Source: Rhizobium metallidurans (GTDB lineage: Bacteria > Pseudomonadota > Alphaproteobacteria > Rhizobiales > Rhizobiaceae). From it: a stretch of DNA of 64,000 nucleotides. The notes below the pieces were generated by a model. That model was not told the origin of the DNA. It made no database searches and saw nothing but the letters and a program-made list of their open reading frames with translations. Of the stretch, positions 8,727 through 17,830 are shown in pieces (the first letter of the stretch is position 1; each line of letters starts with the position of its first letter). The stretch is taken from positions 372,001 to 436,000 of the forward strand of contig NZ_JACIDW010000003.1 in the NCBI RefSeq assembly GCF_014196505.1, read 5' to 3'. The position numbers and the translations under genes were made by a program.

Positions 8727-10193
8727 ATGCAGTCCAAGACAGCGGATGCTGTAAAGCCGCTCTGGATCGTTCTTTCGATTATCATCTGCGTGCTGGTGCT
8801 GCGTCAACTCGTGCATCAGTCGATGTTTTTTGATGGTGCTATCTATGCTAGCATCGCGCGCAACCTCGCTGGAGGTGCTGGATCACCGTGGCGACTGCAG
8901 TTCTCGGAGACCTTGTTTTCGATCTTCGCCGAACATCCACCCTTGATGATGTGGCTCGAAGCGATTGCTTTTCGTTTGTTCGGCGACACGATCGCCGTCG
9001 AGAAATGCTTCTCCTTGATGACGCTTGTCGCCAGCGGCTTTATTCTGCTTAAGATTTGGCGGAGACTGCACGTAAACGATCAAGATATTCGGGCGGCAGG
9101 CCCTCTGGCCTTGATCATGGCGCTCGTTGCCGGACGCGTTAGCTGGGGTTTCACCAATGGAATGCTCGAAAACCTGCTGATCGTTTTCACCTCGCTCGCC
9201 ATCTACTGTGTTGTCATCGCTTACGGCGGCACCGGTGCGAAGAGCGTTGCTTTGCGCTCGGTCTTGATGGTCGCGGCAGGGATTTTGGTGGCGTTGGCGC
9301 TGATGACCAAAGGCTTGGTCGGTCTGTTTCCGCTTGCAACGCCGGGGATATGGTGGCTGGCATTTCGCCGTCAAACCCTAGTCTCCGTCATCTTTGACAC
9401 ACTGGTCATGACGGCGACTGTAGCCGCTTTCTTTGCAGCTCTCTGGCAGCTGGACGACGCCCGAGACGCGATCCAGCGTTATCTCTCGATACAGTTGGTG
9501 CCGAGTCTGACCGGTCAGCGCGGCAGTGGCGGCGGCAACTGGAATGCCGTACGCGCCTTCGTCCGCGTCAATGCCTATCCGGCAATCTTGACGTTGATTG
9601 TCCTGCTTTGTGACAGGCGCTGGGGAAGCCGCCCCGAACTGCCTCGCGATATAAAGCAGGCGCGGCGACAAACTGCCGTCTTCCTGGTCCTCGTCGGCTT
9701 TTCGGCCTCACTTCCGTTGCTCGTCAGTCCGCGCGTCGCCAGCTTCTATTTCAATCCCTCGCTGGCATACTTCTCATCCGCCTTCGCGATTGCTAGTGCG
9801 CCGGCGGTTATTCGATCTCTCACCGCACTGAATGAGACTTCATCCCGTCGTCTTTTGCTTGGTCTAATCGCGGCGCTAGCGCTGAGCATCATCCTAGTCG
9901 GTTTCAACATCGGTCGCCCGGGTGCCGATGCGGAGACGATCGCCAATGCGACGCGCATTTCGGATCGCGTCTGCCCAACAACGGAGGGCTGCGAGCGTGT
10001 CGTAACTGTTTGCGGCGCCGCCGCCGAAGATTGGGCGCTCTATGGCTATCTGCAGCGTCGGTATAAGATAAGCTTGGCGACCGCGGATGTCGCCAAGGGC
10101 AAATATATGGTGGCTGACGATAGCTGCTCCGTCGATGCCTCCTACCGCGATACCGGTCTAAATCTATCAAAGTATCGCCTGCTTCAACGCTGA
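8727..10193 (+). CDS. GT-C type membrane glycosyltransferase (ArnT/GT39-like)
   Basis: A 488-residue integral membrane protein with about ten hydrophobic segments. The first periplasmic loop holds the GT-C signature (FDGAIYASIARNLAGG, with Asp before the aromatic residues) followed by FAEHPPLMMWLEAIAFRLFG, the HPP motif seen in ArnT-like transferases that use polyprenyl-phosphate sugars. It begins 14 bases after the GT2-GtrA gene, so the two form an operon. Together they would make, flip and transfer one sugar onto lipopolysaccharide, a glycan or a lipid. The acceptor is unknown. Composition matches its partner, not the surroundings. Confidence 0.82.
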   Translation: MQSKTADAVKPLWIVLSIIICVLVLRQLVHQSMFFDGAIYASIARNLAGGAGSPWRLQFSETLFSIFAEHPPLMMWLEAIAFRLFGDTIAVEKCFSLMTLVASGFILLKIWRRLHVNDQDIRAAGPLALIMALVAGRVSWGFTNGMLENLLIVFTSLAIYCVVIAYGGTGAKSVALRSVLMVAAGILVALALMTKGLVGLFPLATPGIWWLAFRRQTLVSVIFDTLVMTATVAAFFAALWQLDDARDAIQRYLSIQLVPSLTGQRGSGGGNWNAVRAFVRVNAYPAILTLIVLLCDRRWGSRPELPRDIKQARRQTAVFLVLVGFSASLPLLVSPRVASFYFNPSLAYFSSAFAIASAPAVIRSLTALNETSSRRLLLGLIAALALSIILVGFNIGRPGADAETIANATRISDRVCPTTEGCERVVTVCGAAAEDWALYGYLQRRYKISLATADVAKGKYMVADDSCSVDASYRDTGLNLSKYRLLQR

Positions 10194-10200
10194 TTTGGTG

Positions 10201-10226
10201 AAAACAGCGCCCTGATGGCGCCGTTT
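10201..10226 (+). terminator. Weak hairpin after the glycosyltransferase pair
   Basis: GAAAACAGCGCC and GGCGCCGTTTC pair around CTGAT with one bulge on each side. There is only a short pyrimidine tail, so it may end the operon or simply separate it from the convergent yjhX gene. Confidence 0.35.
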
Positions 10227-10231
10227 CCCTG

Positions 10232-10489
10232 TCACCGGTTATCCAGCTGCGAGCGCACCAGCCGCAGCCCGCGCTCGGTGATCCGGTATGGCTGTCCGGT
10301 CTGCGATCTGATCGCCTTCAGCCGTTTGAGCCTTCGAAAGAGCTCCATGTCGAAGCCGCGGTAGAGCCAGCCGTCGCGGGTGAGGCAGTTGACGGCTTCG
10401 ATCTTCTTTTTGTCGTCGCGTTCGATTTCGATGCGGCCGCCCTGTGCCAGCAGGTGCAGGATGCGCTGTTCCGCGCGTGAAATGTCCAT
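10232..10489 (-). CDS. yjhX: YjhX family toxin (UPF0386, TopAI-like)
   Basis: An 85-residue protein that matches YjhX/TopAI along its length: MDISRAEQRILHLLAQGGRI at the N-terminus, AVNCLTRDGWLYRGFDMELF in the middle and GQPYRITERGLRLVRSQLDN at the end. In Escherichia coli YjhX inhibits topoisomerase I and is countered by YjhQ, a GNAT-family protein. ATG 10489 was chosen because family members begin at this MxxSRxEQR; the ATG at 10519 adds ten unconserved residues. A GNAT gene lies divergently at 10784. Many genomes carry YjhX without evident toxicity, so toxin function is inferred. Confidence 0.88.
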   Translation of the reverse strand: MDISRAEQRILHLLAQGGRIEIERDDKKKIEAVNCLTRDGWLYRGFDMELFRRLKRLKAIRSQTGQPYRITERGLRLVRSQLDNR

Positions 10490-10783
10490 GAGATGTTGAT
10501 CCGGTCTCGCGCCATCCAAAGGCGCACAAAAACGATCTGGCGTCCGGATGGGACGTCAGGGCTTCGTTCTCGTCGGGCCCATGCGCGCAAGAAAACTTGC
10601 GGGCAGGGCCTTTACCGGGTCTCTGATTGCGAGCTCAACATCGGGATTTGATAGGCCGAGCCCGTCTCCGCGTCAAGCAAGCTCGTCTGCCGCAATGCGG
10701 GACAAATCTTGCCTGACGTGAGGTAAGGGTTTGATATGGCCTGATTCAGTGCTTTAATTTCCTCGGTGTTTCGGAGGTTCTGA

Positions 10784-11290
10784 TTGATCACGATTCGCAA
10801 TGCACATGAGGGAGAGGCTGGGGCCCTGAGCGAGATCGGCCTGCGCGCCTGGCAAAGGGCGATGGCGCCGATCGGCGAAGCTGATGCGATGGCGCCCGCC
10901 GCCCGCAATGCCTTCCTCAATTTCGCCGAGACCCGCTGGCTGACCATCACCGTCATCGAGTGGCACGGCCACACGGCCGGCTGGGCCGCCCGCGAAAATC
11001 TCGATGAGACGATTTCCGACTTCTGGATCGATCCGTCTTTCACCGGCCATGGCCTCGGTTCGGCGCTGTTGCGGTCGATCGAGAAGGAAGTGGCGGAGCA
11101 GGGGCTTGATAGCGTGATGATGCAGACCCACGCCGAGAACAACGAGGCGATCACTTTTTTCAAGAAGAATGGTTACGCCATCCATTGGCTGTCGGTCGCC
11201 TACAATCCCAAGCTCGACCGGGACGTCCCCTCGGTTGGGCTGTCGAAGCCGGTGTCGTCGCAGGGCGATGGCCCGTATGGCGCCTTCTAG
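10784..11290 (+). CDS. GNAT family N-acetyltransferase, divergent from yjhX
   Basis: A 168-residue acetyltransferase starting at TTG 10784, chosen because GGAGG at 10773-10777 is correctly spaced and [15 protein letters not shown] matches a GNAT first strand. The acetyl-CoA loop is [18 protein letters not shown] (about residues 84-101), followed by [13 protein letters not shown]. Divergent from the YjhX toxin gene with a 294-base gap; YjhQ, the Escherichia coli antitoxin to YjhX, belongs to the same superfamily. The stop codon overlaps the stop of the convergent DUF1294 gene (CTAG, 11287-11290). Confidence 0.85.
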   Translation: MITIRNAHEGEAGALSEIGLRAWQRAMAPIGEADAMAPAARNAFLNFAETRWLTITVIEWHGHTAGWAARENLDETISDFWIDPSFTGHGLGSALLRSIEKEVAEQGLDSVMMQTHAENNEAITFFKKNGYAIHWLSVAYNPKLDRDVPSVGLSKPVSSQGDGPYGAF

Positions 11291-11592
11291 ATCAGCCCAA
11301 GCATCCTGGCCGTGATGCCGGACACGAGCGCGACCACGGCGAGCAGATGTAGGGCGCAGATCGCCATCAGCTCGGAGCGAAACGGCTCCTTGCGGGTCTT
11401 GTGGCGCAGCAGCTGCTGCGCGCCGACGGCGCCGGGGCTGCCGGCAAGGAAGGCAAGCGTCAGAAGCGTTTTTTCGCTGATGCGCCACTGGCCATCGCGC
11501 GCCGCCTGCTTGTCGACGAAGTAGATCGCGAACACCAGCCCGTTCCACGCGGCAAACAGTCCGATGATTTTGGCGAGATCGGTGAGAAGCAT
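11287..11592 (-). CDS. DUF1294 family membrane protein
   Basis: A 101-residue inner-membrane protein. The family hallmark is seen: [20 protein letters not shown] followed by [19 protein letters not shown] and [13 protein letters not shown], between hydrophobic segments at the N-terminus ([14 protein letters not shown]) and the C-terminus ([15 protein letters not shown]). Other members carry a cold-shock domain in front; this one is the stand-alone membrane form. Function unknown. Confidence 0.85.
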   Translation of the reverse strand: MLLTDLAKIIGLFAAWNGLVFAIYFVDKQAARDGQWRISEKTLLTLAFLAGSPGAVGAQQLLRHKTRKEPFRSELMAICALHLLAVVALVSGITARMLGLI

Positions 11593-11739
11593 CCGCGAAG
11601 TTTAGCGGCGGCCCGTTAACAACCGAAAAATGCCAGCTGTCCGGGCCGCAATGGTCGAGACCATGCCGAAAGCCTTGCACCGGAAGGTCATTTCCGTTAC
11701 CTCACCAGTTGAATAAGATAGCCTCAAAAGAGCATTTCC

Positions 11740-13245
11740 ATGACCCTTGTCGACGTTCGCACGCCTGATCCGAAACGCTTCATTCCCGGCGCCACTGGCG
11801 ATTGGGAAGTCATCATCGGCATGGAAGTCCATGCGCAGGTGCTGTCCAATTCGAAGCTGTTCTCCGGCGCATCGACCGAATTCGGCAAGCCGCAGAATTC
11901 CAACGTATCGCTCGTCGATGCCGCCATGCCCGGCATGCTGCCTGTTATCAACGAGGAATGCGTTGCCCAGGCGGTCCGCACCGGCCTCGGCCTGAAGGCG
12001 CGGATCAACAAGCGCTCGATCTTCGACCGCAAGAACTATTTCTATCCTGACCTGCCGCAGGGCTATCAGATCTCGCAGTTCAAGGATCCGATCGTCGGCG
12101 AGGGCCAGATCGTGATCTCGCTCGGTCCGGATCGTCAGGGCCAGTTCGAGGATATCGAGATCGGCATCGAGCGCCTGCACCTGGAACAGGACGCCGGCAA
12201 GTCGCTGCATGACCAGCATGCCACCATGTCCTATGTCGACCTCAACCGTTCGGGCGTCGCCCTGATGGAAATCGTCTCCAAGCCGGACATGCGCTCGTCG
12301 GATGAGGCCAAGGCCTACATGACCAAGCTGCGCTCGATCGTGCGCTATCTCGGCACCTGCGACGGCAACATGGACGAAGGCTCGATGCGCGCCGACGTCA
12401 ACGTCTCCGTGCGCCGCCCGGGCGAAGCCTTCGGCACGCGCTGCGAGATCAAGAACGTCAACTCCATCCGCTTCATCGGCCAGGCGATCGAATACGAAGC
12501 CCGCCGCCAGATCGCCATCCTCGAGGATGGTGGCGTGATCGACCAGGAAACCCGCCTGTTCGATGCCGGCAAGGGCGAGACGCGCTCGATGCGCTCGAAG
12601 GAAGACGCGCACGATTATCGCTATTTCCCGGATCCCGACCTGCTGCCGCTCGAGTTCGACGACGCCTATGTCTCGGCACTCGCGGCCGACCTGCCGGAAC
12701 TGCCCGACGACAAGAAGGAGCGCTTCGTGCGCGAACTCGGTCTCTCCATCTACGACGCCTCCGTGCTCGTGTCGGAAAAGGCGATCGCCGACTACTTCGA
12801 AGCCGTTGCCGAGGGCCGCGATGGCAAGATGGCCGCCAACTGGGTCATCAACGACCTCTTGGGCGCCTTGAACAAACTCGGCAAGGATATTGAATCGACT
12901 CCGGTTTCCGCCGCTCAGCTCGGTTCGATCATCGACCTCATCAAGGCCGAGACCATCTCCGGCAAGATCGCCAAGGACGTCTTCGAAATCGTTCTGAGCG
13001 AAGGCGGTGACCCGGCCGAGATCGTCGAAAGCCGCGGCATGAAGCAGGTCACCGACACCGGCGCCATCGAGAAGGCCGTGGACGAGATCATCGCCGCCAA
13101 CCCTGATCAGGTCGCCAAGGCGCAGGCCAAGCCCGCGCTCGCCGGCTGGTTCGTCGGCCAGGTGATGAAGTCGACCGGCGGCAAGGCCAACCCGCAGGCC
13201 GTTCAGGCTCTGGTCAAGGCCAAGCTTGGCATCGTCGAGGAATAG
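11740..13245 (+). CDS. gatB: Aspartyl/glutamyl-tRNA amidotransferase subunit B
   Basis: The 501-residue tRNA-binding and transamidase subunit of GatCAB. The N-terminal signature reads [20 protein letters not shown]; also seen are [52 protein letters not shown] and the [20 protein letters not shown] stretch. The C-terminal YqeY-like helical tail ends with [16 protein letters not shown]. It is separated from gatCA by about 5 kb of glycosyltransferase, GNAT and toxin genes, so its supply depends on its own promoter. Confidence 0.97.
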   Translation: MTLVDVRTPDPKRFIPGATGDWEVIIGMEVHAQVLSNSKLFSGASTEFGKPQNSNVSLVDAAMPGMLPVINEECVAQAVRTGLGLKARINKRSIFDRKNYFYPDLPQGYQISQFKDPIVGEGQIVISLGPDRQGQFEDIEIGIERLHLEQDAGKSLHDQHATMSYVDLNRSGVALMEIVSKPDMRSSDEAKAYMTKLRSIVRYLGTCDGNMDEGSMRADVNVSVRRPGEAFGTRCEIKNVNSIRFIGQAIEYEARRQIAILEDGGVIDQETRLFDAGKGETRSMRSKEDAHDYRYFPDPDLLPLEFDDAYVSALAADLPELPDDKKERFVRELGLSIYDASVLVSEKAIADYFEAVAEGRDGKMAANWVINDLLGALNKLGKDIESTPVSAAQLGSIIDLIKAETISGKIAKDVFEIVLSEGGDPAEIVESRGMKQVTDTGAIEKAVDEIIAANPDQVAKAQAKPALAGWFVGQVMKSTGGKANPQAVQALVKAKLGIVEE

Positions 13246-13250
13246 GTCAT

Positions 13251-13298
13251 CCGGCATCGCCGAAAAGTGTGAAGCGGTTTTCGGATAGCCGATGCCGG
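13251..13298. repeat. RIME-like intergenic palindrome
   Basis: Nested palindrome: CCGGCATCG at 13251-13259 pairs with CGATGCCGG at 13290-13298, and CCGAAAA at 13260-13266 pairs with TTTTCGG at 13278-13284 around GTGTGAAGCGG. The core CCGAAAAGTGTGAAGCGG is one I recognise as recurring between rhizobial genes (Rhizobium-specific intergenic mosaic elements). It lies between gatB and the next GNAT gene and could also act as a transcript-stabilising hairpin. Confidence 0.55.
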
Positions 13299-13308
13299 AA
13301 GGAAGAAA

Positions 13309-13815
13309 ATGGTCTACTTCGTCCGCACCGCCAGCGAGCGCGATCTCGACAAGGTTCGCGCTCTCCTGGTCGAAACCTTCCATGCGACCTACGACGCGCT
13401 GCTTGGCGCGCCGAAGGTTGATGAGCTGGTCGCGACGCTCTTCTCGCCCGCGGCGTTGAAGACGCGCATGGCAAACAAGAACGCCGAATTCCTGGTGGCC
13501 GACGACGGCAAGGAGATTGGTGGCGTCGGCTATGCGGCCATGTCCGGCGAGATGACCAAGACGGTGATGCTGCATTTGCTTTACGTGCGCCCCGCGCTGC
13601 AGCGCGAGGGCATCGGCCGCGATATCTTCGCCGAACTCGAAACCTGCTTTCCGGCGGCCGAGATCATGCGGCTCGAGGTCGAACCGCGCAACGAGGCGGC
13701 GATCGGCTTCTATCACCAGCTCGGTTTCGCCGATGTCGGCCGGTCCGAAAACAACGGCCCCGGCCAATCCGGCATCCCGGCGCTGATCCTCGAAAAGCCG
13801 CTCGCCAGCTATTGA
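13309..13815 (+). CDS. GNAT family N-acetyltransferase
   Basis: A 168-residue acetyltransferase with ribosome site GGAAGGAAG before ATG 13309. Acetyl-CoA loop YVRPALQREGIGRDIFAELE (about residues 90-109), then NEAAIGFYHQLGF. Directly downstream of gatB across the RIME-like palindrome and ten bases ahead of a second GNAT gene, so these look like a co-transcribed pair. Substrate unknown. Confidence 0.85.
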   Translation: MVYFVRTASERDLDKVRALLVETFHATYDALLGAPKVDELVATLFSPAALKTRMANKNAEFLVADDGKEIGGVGYAAMSGEMTKTVMLHLLYVRPALQREGIGRDIFAELETCFPAAEIMRLEVEPRNEAAIGFYHQLGFADVGRSENNGPGQSGIPALILEKPLASY

Positions 13816-13825
13816 AGCGTTGTCC

Positions 13826-14290
13826 ATGACCAAGCAGATCATCATTCGCGAAGCCCGCCGGGACGATCTGAAGGTATTGATCGCCATGTTCGCCGCCGAC
13901 GATATCGGCGGCCACGGCGATACGGTTTGCGAAGACGCACTGCCTGACTACGAGCGCGCCTTCGAGACCATCGCCGCCTCTCCCGACCAGACGCTCTACG
14001 TCGCCGAGCTGGCTGGCGAAGTCATCGGCACCTTCCAGATCGTGATCGCGACGACGCTCACCGGCCGCGGCGCGTCCTTCATGATCATCGAAGCCGTGCA
14101 GACGCGCAGTGACATGCGCGGCCAGGGCATCGGCGCCCGGATGATCGAATTCTGTATCGAACAGGCGAGGGCGCGTGGGCTTCCTCGGGTGCAGCTCATC
14201 TCCAATGCCAAGCGCAAGGATGCTCATCGCTTCTATGAGCGGCTCGGCTTCGAACCGTCCCATCTCGGCTTCAAGATGGCGCTGAAATGA
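13826..14290 (+). CDS. GNAT family N-acetyltransferase
   Basis: A 154-residue acetyltransferase starting at ATG 13826 (a TTG at 13820 is also in frame). Acetyl-CoA loop TRSDMRGQGIGARMIEFCIE, followed by KRKDAHRFYERLGFEPSHLG. The preceding GVHR-like strand reads GTFQIVIATTLTGRGASFMI. Only ten bases separate it from the preceding GNAT gene, yet the two proteins are clearly different, so this is not a recent tandem duplication. Substrate unknown. Confidence 0.85.
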   Translation: MTKQIIIREARRDDLKVLIAMFAADDIGGHGDTVCEDALPDYERAFETIAASPDQTLYVAELAGEVIGTFQIVIATTLTGRGASFMIIEAVQTRSDMRGQGIGARMIEFCIEQARARGLPRVQLISNAKRKDAHRFYERLGFEPSHLGFKMALK

Positions 14291-14395
14291 ACTGTTTTGG
14301 CTGCGGAATCGCTGGACAACCGGCGCTGCTGGCGGCATAAGCAAAAGATCGAATTCTGGTCCCGTCTGCTCCCAAGGCAGGCACAAGGAAAAGAC

Positions 14396-14794
14396 ATGAA
14401 AACTCTCCTCCTGCAAATCTTCACCTGGTGGAACGGTCAGACGATCGGCACCCGCTTCGCGACCTGGCGCTTCGGCAAGCGCGTCGGCGAAGATGAATTG
14501 GGCAACGTCTACTACGAAGGCGGCACCACCTCCTTCGGGCTGCCGCGCCGTTGGGTGATCTACAAGGGCTACGCGGACGCATCGGCGATCCCGCCGGGCT
14601 GGCATGGCTGGATGCACTACCGCACGGACGTTCCGCCGTCCAAGGAGACCTATGTCGCCAAGGATTGGCAGGTCGCGCATCGCGCCAACCCGACCGGTTC
14701 GCCGCAGGCTTATCGTCCGCCGGGCTCGCTCGTCGTTGCCGGCGAACGCCCGCGGGTCACCGGCGACTACGACGCATGGACGCCCGGCAGCTGA
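14396..14794 (+). CDS. NADH:ubiquinone oxidoreductase subunit NDUFA12
   Basis: A 132-residue homologue of the mitochondrial complex I accessory subunit NDUFA12 (B17.2), found in alphaproteobacteria where it helps assemble or stabilise NADH dehydrogenase. Seen: FTWWNGQTIGTRFATWRFGK, DELGNVYYEG, RRWVIYKGYADASAIPPGWH and GWMHYRTDVPPS, then the Pro-rich C-terminus. ATG 14396 has AAGGAAA upstream; the longer frame to 14297 adds unconserved residues. It precedes the DUF2155 gene, an order I recall in rhizobia, far from the nuo operon. Confidence 0.92.
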   Translation: MKTLLLQIFTWWNGQTIGTRFATWRFGKRVGEDELGNVYYEGGTTSFGLPRRWVIYKGYADASAIPPGWHGWMHYRTDVPPSKETYVAKDWQVAHRANPTGSPQAYRPPGSLVVAGERPRVTGDYDAWTPGS

Positions 14795-14897
14795 TAGGCT
14801 GTCCGGCCCCGCTTTTGGCCACAATTGACCTATACCCGCAGAATGGCCGCAGACACTGCGGCCTTCTATTTTTGAAATGCGGTGGAGACGGAAAGAT

Positions 14898-15329
14898 ATG
14901 AAGCTTCTCACGCGGAACCCCGTCCTGCGTGCCGCCGGGATCGCTCTGGCGCTTGGCTCGTCCTTTCTGCCGCAGACGGCTCTGGCCGCCCGCATCGACA
15001 ATCCTGTCGCCGTCTTTTCCGGCCTCGACAAGATCACCGGCCGCATCACCACCTTCGACGTTTACGTCAATGAAACGGTCCAGTTCGGCGCCCTGCAGGT
15101 CACGCCCAAGGCCTGCTATTCGCGCGACCAGACCGAAGCCCAGAAGATCGACGGCTTCGTCGAGGTTGACGAGATCACGCTGGATCGCAAGATCCGCCGC
15201 ATCTTCACCGGCTGGATGTTCGCCGACAGCCCCGGCCTCAACGCCGTCGAGCATCCGATCTACGACGTGTGGCTGAAGGACTGCAAGGCGACGTCGGATG
15301 TGCCCGCGCCCGACAATGCCGCCAAGTAA
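14898..15329 (+). CDS. DUF2155 family exported protein
   Basis: A 143-residue secreted protein. Residues 1-30 form a signal peptide (basic MKLLTRN, hydrophobic AAGIALALGSSFLP, cleavage near ALAA). The mature part has the DUF2155 pattern: FSGLDKITGRITTFDVYVNE, LQVTPKACYSRDQTEAQ and FTGWMFADSPGLNAVEHPIY, ending DVWLKDC. The two conserved cysteines may form a disulfide. Function unknown; the family is often beside ndufa12 and aat, as here. ATG 14898 chosen over GTG 14877 because it begins the signal peptide. Confidence 0.88.
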   Translation: MKLLTRNPVLRAAGIALALGSSFLPQTALAARIDNPVAVFSGLDKITGRITTFDVYVNETVQFGALQVTPKACYSRDQTEAQKIDGFVEVDEITLDRKIRRIFTGWMFADSPGLNAVEHPIYDVWLKDCKATSDVPAPDNAAK

Positions 15330-15355
15330 GGCCGCCAGGTAATATCAGCAGTTTT

Positions 15356-15970
15356 CTAGAATTCGAGATGCGGCGAATCCATCGCCGCGGCGAGCATATG
15401 CTCGTATTCGTCCTTCGCAACGTCGATCGCGCCGAAGGTCTTCAGGTGTTCGGTCGTGAACTGCGTGTCGAGCAGGACGAAACCCTTCTGCTTCAGCCGT
15501 TCCACCAGATGCACGAGACAGATTTTCGAGGCGTCCGTGCGCCGCGAGAACATGCTCTCGCCGAAAAAGGCGGCGCCGAGCGATACGCCGTAAAGCCCGC
15601 CCACCAATTCATCGCCGTCCCATGCCTCGACGGTATGCGCGTGCCCCATGCGGAAGAGCGAGGCGTAGAGTGATCTGATCGTCTGGTTGATCCAGGTGCT
15701 CGGCCGTCCCGACGTCTCCTCGGCGCAGGCGGCGATCACGGCCTCGAAATCATGATCGAAGCGGATCTCGAACGGTTTGCGCCGGATGGTCTTGGCGAGG
15801 CTTTTGGAAACGTGGAAATCATTGAGCGGCAGCACGCCGCGAAGATCGGGCTCGACCCAGAAGATCTCGGGATCGTCAGCCGATTCGGCCATCGGGAAGA
15901 GCCCGATGGAATAGGCGCGCAGGAGAATTTCCGGTGTGATGCCTGGAGATTTCCTGCGCGACCCTGCCAT
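15356..15970 (-). CDS. aat: Leucyl/phenylalanyl-tRNA--protein transferase
   Basis: Aat, 204 residues: transfers Leu or Phe from tRNA to proteins with N-terminal Arg or Lys, marking them for ClpAP by the N-end rule. Seen: [58 protein letters not shown], then [20 protein letters not shown] and the [20 protein letters not shown] motif of the active site. It is the last gene of the aroQ-accB-accC-aat run, five bases after accC. Confidence 0.96.
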   Translation of the reverse strand: MAGSRRKSPGITPEILLRAYSIGLFPMAESADDPEIFWVEPDLRGVLPLNDFHVSKSLAKTIRRKPFEIRFDHDFEAVIAACAEETSGRPSTWINQTIRSLYASLFRMGHAHTVEAWDGDELVGGLYGVSLGAAFFGESMFSRRTDASKICLVHLVERLKQKGFVLLDTQFTTEHLKTFGAIDVAKDEYEHMLAAAMDSPHLEF

Positions 15971-15975
15971 TGCGG

Positions 15976-17322
15976 TTAAGCCGGCTTGCTGGCCAGATAG
16001 TTTTCCAGCCAGTGGATGTCGTAGTCGCCGTTGGCGATATCCTGGTTGTCGACCAGATCCTGGAAGAGCGGCAGCGTCGTCTTGATGCCGTCGACCACGA
16101 ACTCGTCAAGCGCGCGGCGCAGACGCATCATGCATTCGACGCGGGTGCGGCCGTGCACGATCAGCTTGCCGATCAGGCTGTCATAGTAGGGGGGGATCTT
16201 GTAGCCCTGATAGACACCCGAATCGATGCGCACGCCAAGACCGCCAGGTGCGTGGAAATGCGTGATCGTGCCGGGCGAGGGCACGAAGGTGCGCGCGTCC
16301 TCGGCGTTGATACGGCATTCGATGGCGTGGCCATGGAAGTGGATCTCATCCTGCGTGACCGACAGACCGCCGCCGGAAGCGACGCGGATCTGCTCGTGCA
16401 CGAGATCGATGCCGGTGATCGCTTCAGTGATCGGGTGCTCGACCTGAAGACGGGTGTTCATTTCGATGAAATAGAACTCGCCGTTTTCGTAGAGGAACTC
16501 GATCGTGCCGGCGCCGCGATACTTCAGCTTCCTCATGGCGTCGGCGCAGACCTGGCCGATCTTCATGCGCTGTTCGACGTTGAGGGCAGGCGAGTTGGCT
16601 TCTTCCCAGACCTTCTGGTGGCGGCGCTGCAGCGAGCAGTCACGTTCACCAAGATGGATGGCATTGCCTTCGCCATCACCAAACACCTGGATTTCGATGT
16701 GCCGCGGCTTGCCGAGGTACTTTTCCATGTAGACGGCTTCGTTGCCGAAAGCGGCGGCCGCCTCGGTACGGGCCGTCGACCAGGCCTCGATCAGATCGTC
16801 GGGGCTCTTGGCAACCTTCATGCCGCGACCGCCACCACCGGCGGTCGCCTTGATCAGCACCGGATAACCGATTTCGGCGGCCGTCTTCAGCGCGTCTTCC
16901 TCGGTCTTCACTTCGCCGTCGGAGCCTGGAACGACGGGGATGCCGAGTTCCTGCGCCGTCGTCTTGGCGGTGATCTTGTCACCCATGATGCGGATGTGTT
17001 CCGCGGTCGGGCCGATGAAGGTGATGCCGTGCGCTTCGAGGATTTCGGCGAACTTGGCGTTCTCCGACAGGAAGCCGTAGCCGGGGTGGACCGCGTCGGC
17101 GCCGGTGATCTCGCAGGCAGCGACGATCTGATGAATGTTCAGATAGCTGTCGCGCGACGGCGGCGGGCCGATGCAAACGCTTTCGTCGGCCAGGCGCACA
17201 TGCATGGCGTCGGCATCGGCGGTCGAGTGAACGACGACGCAGGGAATACCGAGCTCTTTACACGCGCGAAGCACGCGAAGGGCGATTTCCCCGCGGTTGG
17301 CGATGAGGATTTTCGAGACCAT
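15976..17322 (-). CDS. accC: Acetyl-CoA carboxylase, biotin carboxylase subunit
   Basis: AccC, 448 residues: ATP-dependent carboxylation of the biotin on AccB, first step of fatty acid synthesis. N-terminal [23 protein letters not shown]-grasp glycine loop [52 protein letters not shown] with the catalytic region; biotin-site ECRINAEDA. Start set at ATG 17322 (MVSKIL), eleven bases after the accB stop; the longer frame to 17397 overlaps accB and is unconserved. Confidence 0.97.
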   Translation of the reverse strand: MVSKILIANRGEIALRVLRACKELGIPCVVVHSTADADAMHVRLADESVCIGPPPSRDSYLNIHQIVAACEITGADAVHPGYGFLSENAKFAEILEAHGITFIGPTAEHIRIMGDKITAKTTAQELGIPVVPGSDGEVKTEEDALKTAAEIGYPVLIKATAGGGGRGMKVAKSPDDLIEAWSTARTEAAAAFGNEAVYMEKYLGKPRHIEIQVFGDGEGNAIHLGERDCSLQRRHQKVWEEANSPALNVEQRMKIGQVCADAMRKLKYRGAGTIEFLYENGEFYFIEMNTRLQVEHPITEAITGIDLVHEQIRVASGGGLSVTQDEIHFHGHAIECRINAEDARTFVPSPGTITHFHAPGGLGVRIDSGVYQGYKIPPYYDSLIGKLIVHGRTRVECMMRLRRALDEFVVDGIKTTLPLFQDLVDNQDIANGDYDIHWLENYLASKPA

Positions 17323-17332
17323 GACGTCCGCC

Positions 17333-17812
17333 TTATTCGACGACCACGAGAGCTTGGCCGTATTCGACCGGCGCGCCGTCTTCGACAAGAATTTCAACGA
17401 CCTTGCCCGACTTCGGGGCAGGGATCTGGTTCATCGTCTTCATTGCTTCGATGATGAGCAGCGTCTGGCCTTCCTTGACCGTCGCGCCCACTTCGATGAA
17501 GGCGCGCGCGCCCGGAGCCGGCGCCATGTAGGCGGTGCCCACCATCGGCGCGGTGACCGTGTTGGCCGGGTTGCGTGCCGGAGCGGCGGCGGCAGGTGCT
17601 GCGCCAGCAGCCGGCGCGGCAATCGCTGCCGGAGCGGCCGCGTAGGCGGGGGCAGCCATCGGCGCCTGGACATACTGCGTGTTGCCGGCGCGCGAAACGC
17701 GGATGCGCAGATCGTCCTGCTCGACTTCAATCTCGGTCAGATCCGTGTCGTTGAGGATGTTCGCGAGATCGCGGATCAGTGCCTGGTCGATACCGTTCTT
17801 TTTTTCAGCCAT
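17333..17812 (-). CDS. accB: Acetyl-CoA carboxylase biotin carboxyl carrier protein
   Basis: AccB, 159 residues. An N-terminal dimerisation helix pair (residues 1-40) is joined by an Ala/Pro-rich linker (about 52-82) to a biotinyl domain. Lys125 in [13 protein letters not shown] is the biotinylation site, and the preceding [18 protein letters not shown] contains the protruding-thumb region. Co-transcribed with aroQ upstream and accC downstream. Confidence 0.97.
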   Translation of the reverse strand: MAEKKNGIDQALIRDLANILNDTDLTEIEVEQDDLRIRVSRAGNTQYVQAPMAAPAYAAAPAAIAAPAAGAAPAAAAPARNPANTVTAPMVGTAYMAPAPGARAFIEVGATVKEGQTLLIIEAMKTMNQIPAPKSGKVVEILVEDGAPVEYGQALVVVE

Positions 17813-17830
17813 GAGTTTTGCCCTGTCTTT

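Noticed and set aside
11602..13887. A 761-codon open frame on the minus strand opposite gatB and a GNAT gene.
   Set aside because: It is the antisense shadow of the G+C-rich gatB, full of Asp, Gly, Ala and Arg repeats and with no recognisable motif.
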